Source: Cryptomeria japonica
Lineage: Eukaryota; Streptophyta; Pinopsida; Cupressales; Cupressaceae
Assembly (NCBI RefSeq): GCF_030272615.1
Contig: NC_081408.1
Span: forward strand, 62,988,614 to 63,052,613
Length of the DNA stretch: 64,000 bases
Direction of reading: 5' to 3'
The notes beneath the pieces were generated by a model that made no database searches, was not told the DNA's origin, and was given only the letters and a program-made list of their open reading frames with translations. Shown here piece by piece: positions 56,576 through 64,000 of the stretch. Position numbers and translations under genes: made by a program. Positions within the stretch are counted from its first letter, which is position 1, and every line of letters starts with the position of its first letter.

Positions 56576-59500
56576 CTAGTTCATACTGGTGTGATAGTGC
56601 ATTTGCTGCTCTGGTGATCGCTCTCCTTGTACTGTTGCCTTAGATAATTCAACTCTTTGAGTAATAAGATTATCCAATTTTGGACCAAGTTTACTTTTGA
56701 GTTCCCAGGCATTGGACCTTATCCTTGCCTTCTCTTTCTCAAGTTTCTCCAACTTTTCCTCAAAAACAACCATTTCCTGCTCAAAAACTAATATAAGTCC
56801 AGATGAACCTATCATATTATCCGCAATGTCATTAATTTATTTTTGTGTCTTCTTAATCTCCTCATCAATGTCCTCTGTCAAATAGTGAGGTTTACATGCT
56901 TCTGTATATAACTCCTTATACTCCAAAATTGTAGAATTAAGTACCGGTAAAAGTGTGTTCAAGTGATTGGTACATTTCTTTATGGTGTTCTCAAAGAATG
57001 TATTTTTATCTTTGTCAACTCTCTCCTTAATGGTATCCTCATTCACCTAATCTATGGTTATTACATTATTGGCAATGAATTTGGACAATGCGTCCAATTT
57101 ACCTAAAGAATCATTAATGTGATCTATCTTACAATTTGGTGCATTCATCTTTAGGATAGGTAAGGTGTTATCAATTGCCTTAAATGCTAAGGTATTGCAA
57201 TCAGTTATCCTTTTAATAGAATCCAATAGAACCTCTATGATGTTAGTAGGTCTAAACTCTCCTATTGATGTGCTAGATTCAACTATGGGTTTCTTTTCAA
57301 CAAATGTATGTCCAATTACCTTTACTATATCCTCTTTATTTCCATCAGATGTATCCACTTTGTTTATATTTTCTTCTGGTGGATCTGTCTGTGTTTGTAC
57401 CTCTACCTTTAATGGTTTCTTAGTTTGATTAAGCACCTCTATAACTGTTGGTTTCCTAGACTCAATATGAACCTCTGCCTTAGATTGTTTCTCAGTCTAT
57501 ACAACTATCAGTTTCTCTAATGTTGGTTGCTCTGAGTTAGTTCCCTTATCCTCTGGAATCTCTTTGTCCACCAGAATGTTTATATTTTGTGTATCCACAT
57601 TCATGGTAAAGAGTATCTCTGACTCCGGGTTAGTATCATCATGAGTTATACCTTCAGTACCCATATCTGGTGGATTAGCTGTATGAACAGGTGATGTTGA
57701 AGTTAATGGAGGGGTGTCTTGAGCTGATGAAAGGATGTTATCTTGTTACTTTTATAGAAGGTACACCACCTATTTTACCTTTTCCCTTGTCTTTCTGATA
57801 TACCTTGAATGTCTTTTCCACTTTTGGTCTGTTTCTTTCCTCTTGCTTTTCCTTCTCAACAAAAAATATGTCCCATTTATCTACAGTCTCATCTACAATT
57901 TCCTTAACCCTTCCAGCCATAAAGCTTACTTGTCGGTGTCCACTAACAAACACTAAATCGTTAGCTTTAGATATAAGCTCATCTATCTCTTCTCTAGAAT
58001 TTACCGAATGTACAACCAAGAGTGCTTCAACTTTCAACTTCTTATCCAGTTCCATCACAGATAGCCTTTTAGCTTCTAATCTTAAGTATAAATTGTTGGG
58101 TAAATCATCAACTACTTCTATCAAAAATTTCTTATAGATATCCAAATGTAGAATAATATTTTCTTCAGTGGTTTGTTTGTCAAAATCCTAACAAGAATTA
58201 TACCATTTATTTACATTTACCATATTACCTTTTTGTGTAATATCATTCAGTAGATCATCCAGTGTAGGGGTAACCCATGTCTGTTTCTTCTTTGGTGTAA
58301 GTTTCTTTTGCAGTTCCCTAACTACCTGTTGCTTTTTCCTTAGTGTCCTTGCCTTCTTAGGTGAAAGAGATGGTACCAGTGAGGGTTTTCTCTTCCTCCT
58401 TTCAACTCTCTTAAACTCAACAACCTTACTACTGTCAGTATCAGAAGATGTTACAATTAGTGAAACATGTGCTTTTGGTTGCAGTCCTTTGAGCTCACTA
58501 GCTGATATACCACTGATATTCATTACATTTTCCTTAATTTAACTATCCTTCTTAGAGGCATCTCTGATAAACTTGTCTCTTTTCTTCCTTTCTGTCTAGA
58601 TAGATACATTACTTGCAATAGTTTCTATATTACCAAATATTCCTTCGAATGGCTCATGCATCAAGTAGGGATTTTGCATATGTTTCTCGGACAAGCAGGT
58701 CTACCTCATAACCCATCTCAGTAACCCAAACACTACTAGGGCTTACTTCTTCCATCCAAGTCTCATCTCGCTTAATGACAAAATAGATTTGCTTGTCATA
58801 TTTATCAAATATGCTCTGTGGTAATCTCTCTCTTGCTCTCATCTTAGTTTGAAAAGTTTAAATTAATCTGCAATGTTCTTATCACAGTCAGTGCCCATAC
58901 TAGTGAAAGCTTCTTGTATTTGTTTTCCTACCAGGATGTCATAAACAATATTCATGTGACCTATGTCGGGTATCTCTTTGGTAAACTATAGCATTAAGCA
59001 TACTAGTAGGTTCCCAAAATGGGAAGTACCTTTCTTCTCTCCCTTAATTTTCTTCAAATTATCAATTAGTTCATCCTTAAGCCATTCACAAACATCTATC
59101 TTAGAATTATTGTTCACCATCTCATATGCACTATGAATATAAAGGCTAGAAACCAAATTCAGTCTATTTGCATGTGTTTCTTTATATCCAAGTATCATAC
59201 TCACATATCTCACATTTATATCCTTAACATCATTCACTCTAAGTGATCTGCTACCAGATGTGGCTCCGGTTAACTCCATAACTCCCTTGTTAGGTATTTT
59301 CTTGGTTTTATTAGGCCTACTATCGGTTCAAGGTAAACCAGTGACTGCCTTAATTGCTTCCTTGGTAATCTTGCAACTAGATTCTAGCCATATGAACTCT
59401 TCATGGACTCTTCTTAATACAAGTCATACAACTTCCTTTGGAAATTTGGGAATGTTCAAAATTTCTACAAAACCTAAGTCTTCCACAATCTTATGTTCAA

Positions 59501-59725
59501 TTTTAATTGCACCTTGTTCATCAGTAATAACCTCATTAAATATTTTATTCAAATCCTTAGCCCCTAGAATTTCTATGTTGCAATGTATGTAGATTCTAGG
59601 GTCTTCAGCAAATGCTACACCCTTCAGAATTTTTGAAAAAGCTCTGACAAAATCATCCTGCTTTGCAATCTCGGGAATAATCTTAAACATGGGTATAGGG
59701 TGTTTGATGTTTTCAATAATGATAG
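56576..59725 (-). pseudogene. ORF3 of a SIRE-like copia element, copy X
   Basis: A minus-strand protein of about 1,000 residues, readable through roughly a dozen stops and frame changes. Open pieces lie at 59,690-59,424, 59,279-58,986, 58,842-58,654, 58,523-58,188, 58,145-57,738, 57,436-57,047, 57,046-56,837 and 56,815-56,576. The N-terminal part has MFKIIPEIAKQDDFVRAFSK, WLESSCKITKEAIKAVTGLP, RLNLVSSLYIHSAYEM and KIDVCEWLKDELIDNLKKIK. Next comes a basic, NLS-like region (RVERRKRKP, SPKKARTLRKK, LTPKKKQTW), then a long helical and coiled-coil half. No transmembrane segment was noticed, so 'env-like' fits only its position after pol. The first dozen residues are cut off by a gypsy LTR at 59,726. 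Function unknown. Confidence 0.65.
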
Positions 59726-61308
59726 TGATGGGAAGGGGTTTGGGATAGACTAGCCTAGTCTATGCTCTTGGATCCTTTCCTTGGATCACCTAGTGTTCAC
59801 TACACACCCTAGGGTCTCTAGGACTTCCCTTTGCTTAAGGAATCCCTTGACCATACCCAATCCACCCACCAATGAGTTGCAATGCTGCTCCTGAGTGAGA
59901 CACAAACCCCTTACTATGTCTAATAAGGGCTAATCTTGTTCCACACCTTCCAAGGTCTTAGAAAGGTTGTATCAGGTCCATTTCATTGTATTTCCACCCA
60001 TTCATGTGCCCCCAAGAGGTTTCAAGATTCTAACCCCTTACTGATTTCACAAATTTGGGTTTTTACCTTCAAATAGGGCTACAAGGATTAGGACCAATTA
60101 GGCCTCCTAACTAGTCTTCTAGTGCTCCCTCTCACAAATAATGCATAAACAACCCAATCTCCCAAAAAGGACTACCATTCAGTTGGCAAGAACTCAAGGA
60201 TTTTCTAGGTTTTAGGCCTCCAATTGTCCGTACACTATACTTGGTGGATTTTAAGATTTTCAAGGGTTTTTGTGAGGGTTGTTAGGGTCTGCCTGGGTCA
60301 GAGTGAAGGTTTTGTATTCTAGCCACCTTTTTTGGACTGGTGGAGGCTCCTCCTTCACACTACGGATGCTTCACTCACTCCTCTACACTTACTCCAAAGG
60401 ATGCACTCTCCACTATTCAACCTTGCTCTCCAAGACCTTTGCACCAACAACCATTCCTAACTGAGCACTGTCCAGTCTCACCTAGGAATGGGTCTTTACT
60501 TTGCCTCCTTACATTTCCAAGGGCCCTTCTTTCTTGGGAATATAATACAAGGTCTTCACATCCATTCCCCATGGTGGTTCCACAATGGGGAATGGAGTTA
60601 AGACTTCATTTACTCAAATCGGTCCAAAACTAGATAGTAAGACTGCAATTTACAAACTATTTACAAACACACTCAACCGGTAAACAAAAAGCTAATCTAA
60701 TCACTCACAATGAAGATATATACACCAAAGAAGACATTACACATAGGTTTGCTTGCAAATCAATCCATTAGTTTTCTCAGTAACTGCATTCAAACTGACT
60801 GGTAACCTAAAAACAATCTCAGTTAATTCAGTTTGATTGAGCCGTACAATCTCTGGCATCCAAAAAAAAAAACTTCAACTTAGGGTTTGTAACATCTTAT
60901 CTACTCATACCTTGCTCAGTGTTCCACATTTAGGGTTCTCCATGCCAACCTAAGGTTTTTGACAACATGGTGGAAAAGTTGCTTGAGAACTTTTAAAAGT
61001 TGTCATGCAACTTTTGCAACTTTTGAGCAACTTTCCCAATGTTGCTCTTCATGACTCCTAGACCCACAATGGGCCAACCTAAGGACACCACCATGATATG
61101 AAGGACCCCTAAACAACTCCAGGACACACATACCCTCCATTTTCAAGAAAATCACAATCTTGACTTATGACCCCTAGGATCTCCTCTAGGACCCTACCTA
61201 GGACCTATGAGCACATGGCTCATTATTTTGTGTACAATGGATTCTAAAGAAGCATACCACCAATAACACAAAGAAAGAGAAAGATTCTAGAAGGGTGCTC
61301 CTACACCA
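59726..61308 (-). repeat. 3' LTR of Ty3/gypsy element 2
   Basis: Minus strand TGGTGTAGGAGC...TTCCCATCA. The right edge adjoins a PPT (GAGGGGGAGTA, 61,309-61,319). It contains 'aaagttgc' repeats around 60,965-61,040, like LTR 1. It inserted in ORF3; the left flanking pentamer is GATAG. The small frames near 60.3-60.6 kb overlap in two frames and have no motif. Confidence 0.75.
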
Positions 61309-61439
61309 TACTCCCCCTCTACACACAACTAAGAAACAAAAGAAGAGATGAGAGTCAGGTCTATACCAAGTGTCTTGAACCTTCTCTTCTCCACCCATGT
61401 AGCTTCAGATATTGGTTGATCTACCCATTTCACTAAGTG

Positions 61440-62830
61440 CTCCATGTATACCTGGTGTCTAGTAGACTTCTTCACCTTTGATTCCAAGATCTCCTATACT
61501 TTAGGCCTCTTCACTTGAGGTAAGGTGTTTATATCCAAGTGTTGTAACATGTTGGCTTGGTTCTTAGTCTGCTCTGCTATTTCTCCCTTGTACATTACCA
61601 GATCAACAACATTAAAGAGTGGTGAAATGGCTAAGTTTGAAGGTAAATCTACCTTATAGGTGTTCTCGCCATATTTTGCTAGAATCTGACAAGGTCCTAC
61701 CCTCTTCATCTGCAGTTTGGTAGGCTTACCACTTTGCATCCTAGCTTTGCTCAAATGGACCATCACATAGTCACCCACCTTAAACTAAACTTCTCTCCTT
61801 TTCTCATCCACTTGAGCTTTCAGTTTTTGAGTGGACTCAAGGATGGCCTTCTTAACTTACTCTTGAACTTCCTTGATGGTTTGAGTGAAGTCTTCTGCTT
61901 GCCCACTCTTCATTTCCAAACTACTAAGATCTCGCAACTCACATACTCCCCTTGGATGTCTCCCATACACAATCTCAAAAGGGCTTCTGCCAGTGGTCCT
62001 ATTCACACTGTCATTATATGCATACTTTGCTTGAGGAATGATAAGGTCCCATGTCTGACCATATTCCTTAGTTAAACACCTCAACAAGTCACCTAACACC
62101 CTATTGATGACTTTAGTTTGACCATTTGTTTGTGGATGGTAAGCTGAGCTAAATGATAGGTTAGTTCCTAGTCTCCTCCATAATGTCTACCAAAAATGAC
62201 CCATGAACTTGTTGTCGCTGTTTAAAACAATGCTTAAAGGGATTCCATGAATTCTAACAATCTCTTTGAAGAAGAGATGTGCAACATAGCTAGCATCATG
62301 TGTAGTCTTACATGGAATGAAATGACTCATCTTGGAGAATCTATCTACTACCACATAGATGCTATCCATACCTATTTTTGTCTTGGGAAGAACTACTACA
62401 AAGTCCATGCTTATACATTCCCAAGGTCTATTAGGGAATGGTAATGGTTGATATAAACTGGCATTGCTTGATCCACCTTTGGCTCTTTGGCATACACCAC
62501 ACTGTTCTACATATCTTTTCACATCCCTTGGCAACTTTGGCCAATAGTAGTACCTTTGTACTACATCTAGGGTCTTATTAATCCGAAAGTGTCCACTCAA
62601 ACTACCATTATTCTTTTCTTGGATGAGGTTCTCCCTCATAGATCCTCTAGGTACACACAACTGGTTACCTTTGTGTGTGGGAGAAAAAGTGACACTAAGC
62701 AAACATGCCCTAATCTCATTTTCAACCACACACTTGTGGAATACGAAAGAGCCTAGAGGTATCACACAATTGGCTACTTCTTCTTGTGGAAGAGAGAGCC
62801 ACGGGCTACCTATTAGGATTTCTATTCCTT
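61440..62830 (-). pseudogene. Ty3/gypsy integrase remnant, element 2
   Basis: Minus strand, from 62,830 down. The end of the RNase H-integrase linker (ILIGSPWLSLPQEEVANCVI) is followed by the zinc-binding domain (SGHFRINKTLDVVQRYYYWP, CGVCQRAKG). The core then reads WECISMDFVVVLP, SIVLNSDNKF where SDRDTKF is usual, and QTNGQTKVINR where the catalytic Glu is Lys. Then AKYAYNDSVNRTTGRSPFEI and the C-terminal part MKRVGPCQILAKYGENTYKV, LFNVVDLVMYKG. Stops at about 62,190, 61,855 and 61,780. RT lies beyond the insertion at 62,831. Closely related to element 1. Confidence 0.88.
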
Positions 62831-64000
62831 TGTTGTAATTGAAAGATAAAATAATGCAAGTTCAATCCCTAACCCCAAAGTGCAAGTATGAACTAATAAC
62901 AAGATTGCAGAATTGAACTTAAATAATGCAAAGCTATAAACACAAGGACAAGACAAGAATGCAAATGCATACCCAGAGTTAAAATCTGACTGAAAATGTT
63001 TGAGACCGGGGTGCGGGCGCCACTGTCCTGATTCTGCCCCTGAAACTGCTCCGGAAACTACTGTTTTGCACTCTGGAAAAGCTGTCAAAAATGCTGAAAA
63101 TGTTGTCTGTCAGGAGGACCAGGGCGCCCAGTGCCCTTGTCCTGGTAGGACCAGGGCACCCCACGCCCCTGTCCTGGTCTTTTGCTTTGAGATTTGGTGT
63201 GTTGTGCTGTCTCAGTCTGCTTTTCCCGGATCTGCAACTTGCGGCGTCGTCCGAGTCCTGAAACCTACACTTATATCTGAAAAGGTGTTTGGGCGGCTAT
63301 ATAGGGTTTTGCCTTAGTCAAACCCCCGCTTCGGTAATTTCCACCTCAATGAATAGCCAAGTTGTATTGTAAAATGTATTGTGTGTGCAGACCTAGTGTG
63401 TGTGCAAGGTCCTTAAATGCAAGAAAGCAAACTAGAGCAATCTAGAAATTAAACCCTAATTGCTTGTAAATGATAATGTAAATGCTCTAAATCAAGATGC
63501 AAAGTGATCTAAAGCATGAATAAAGGATATATTGAAGCTTATGCAAAGACATGAAAACAACATGAAATCATACCCAACCCTCAAGGGAGGAGTACAAGCC
63601 AATCTTCAGTCGGTAATCTCCTATTGTTCTTCAATGTCTTCAAAGCCCTAAATGGATGAATGGAATTGATGAATGCTTGATGGATGGATGTTGAATGTTA
63701 TTGAAGTCTTCAAAGATCTGCTGTTTCGCTGCATAGAAGGTCCTCAAAAGCCAAAATTCAGATCCTTTCAAATGAAGAAAGAGAGCTCTTATATATGAAA
63801 CCCTAGGTCTTAATTTCAACTTTTGGCCGACCTAGAGATTGAATATCCCACCAATTTCTTGGGGTTAAGCTTTATTTTATGATTGGATCGCGCTCCTAAA
63901 ATTTCGAGAAAAATGTCCAGGACCATGTTGCACTCCGGGCGCCATGTTCCCGACAACTTTTCACCAAATTTTTAGGGCCGTCGGATATGATGATTTTAGA
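62831..64000. repeat. LTR-like sequence related to the gag-only element
   Basis: Interrupts gypsy pol at about 62,831 (TGTTGTAATTG). It has two 32-bp palindromic units (63,116 and 63,148, GGACCAGGGCRCCC type) and two hairpin-like modules (63,003-63,028 and 63,920-63,950) with GGCGCC cores. The stretch 63,290-63,350, read on the minus strand, parallels the 'ccggggtttgac' part of the gag-only LTR, so orientation is probably minus. Two small frames (63,088-62,822 on minus, 63,000-63,317 on plus) reflect the GC-rich repeats. It runs off the window; the other end is not seen. Confidence 0.5.

Noticed and set aside
60279-60633. Two overlapping plus-strand frames (61 and 97 codons)
   Set aside because: Inside the gypsy element 2 LTR, in two overlapping frames, without recognisable domains.

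Overview
The window looks like intergenic DNA of a seed plant with a very large, retrotransposon-packed genome. A gymnosperm is my best guess, from the long LTRs (1.3-2.9 kb), the deep nesting and the absence of any intact host gene; this is an inference, not an identification. The sequence is AT-rich. It has one 500-base assembly gap (20,433-20,932) inside a purine-rich repeat. I found no tRNA, rRNA or CRISPR. The only host-type coding sequence is a cytochrome P450 (CYP71 clan, CYP76-like) first exon, present as three decayed copies on the minus strand (6.8-7.8, 36.6-37.4 and 52.2-52.7 kb) inside a triplicated block, plus a fourth copy of its 5' flank at 14.4-15.1 kb.

Layout. 0.4-5.2 kb: a copia element on the minus strand, interrupted by a Ty3/gypsy element that lost its 5' half. 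5.2-8.9 kb: P450 block 1. 9.3-9.8 kb: LINE remnant. 11.46-14.36 kb: solo LTR with perfect target-site duplication (TSD) and a 971-bp internal tandem duplication. About 15.6-33.9 kb: a CACTA-like DNA transposon with subterminal repeats and a decayed mini-exon gene. Into its purine-rich interior a complete 9.58-kb gag-only LTR retrotransposon (22,294-31,875) inserted, and that element's gag frame was later hit by a 1.68-kb solo LTR. 35.6-37.4 kb: P450 block 2, cut by a plus-strand copia element A (37.4-44.5 kb, carrying two nested solo LTRs), itself cut by copia element B (44.5-49.0 kb). The LTR of B holds a 1.78-kb retroposon with its own ORF. 49.0-50.6 kb: minus-strand piece of a SIRE-like copia element. 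50.6-52.7 kb: P450 block 3 with a LINE fragment and a 216-bp Mutator-type MITE. 53.5-59.7 kb: SIRE-like copia sequence in internal-LTR-internal order, with a four-knuckle gag and a large extra ORF ('ORF3'). 59.7-62.8 kb: 3' LTR and integrase of a second gypsy element. 62.8-64.0 kb: an LTR-like sequence sharing GC-rich modules with the gag-only element.

Nothing here works as a host pathway. The useful biology is in the mobile elements: a gag-only retrotransposon carrying repeated hairpin modules, two unrelated elements whose extra ORFs share a similar N-terminal motif, a mini-exon transposon gene, and four solo LTRs with exact TSDs in 64 kb. Every reading frame discussed is broken at least once, except a few short modules.
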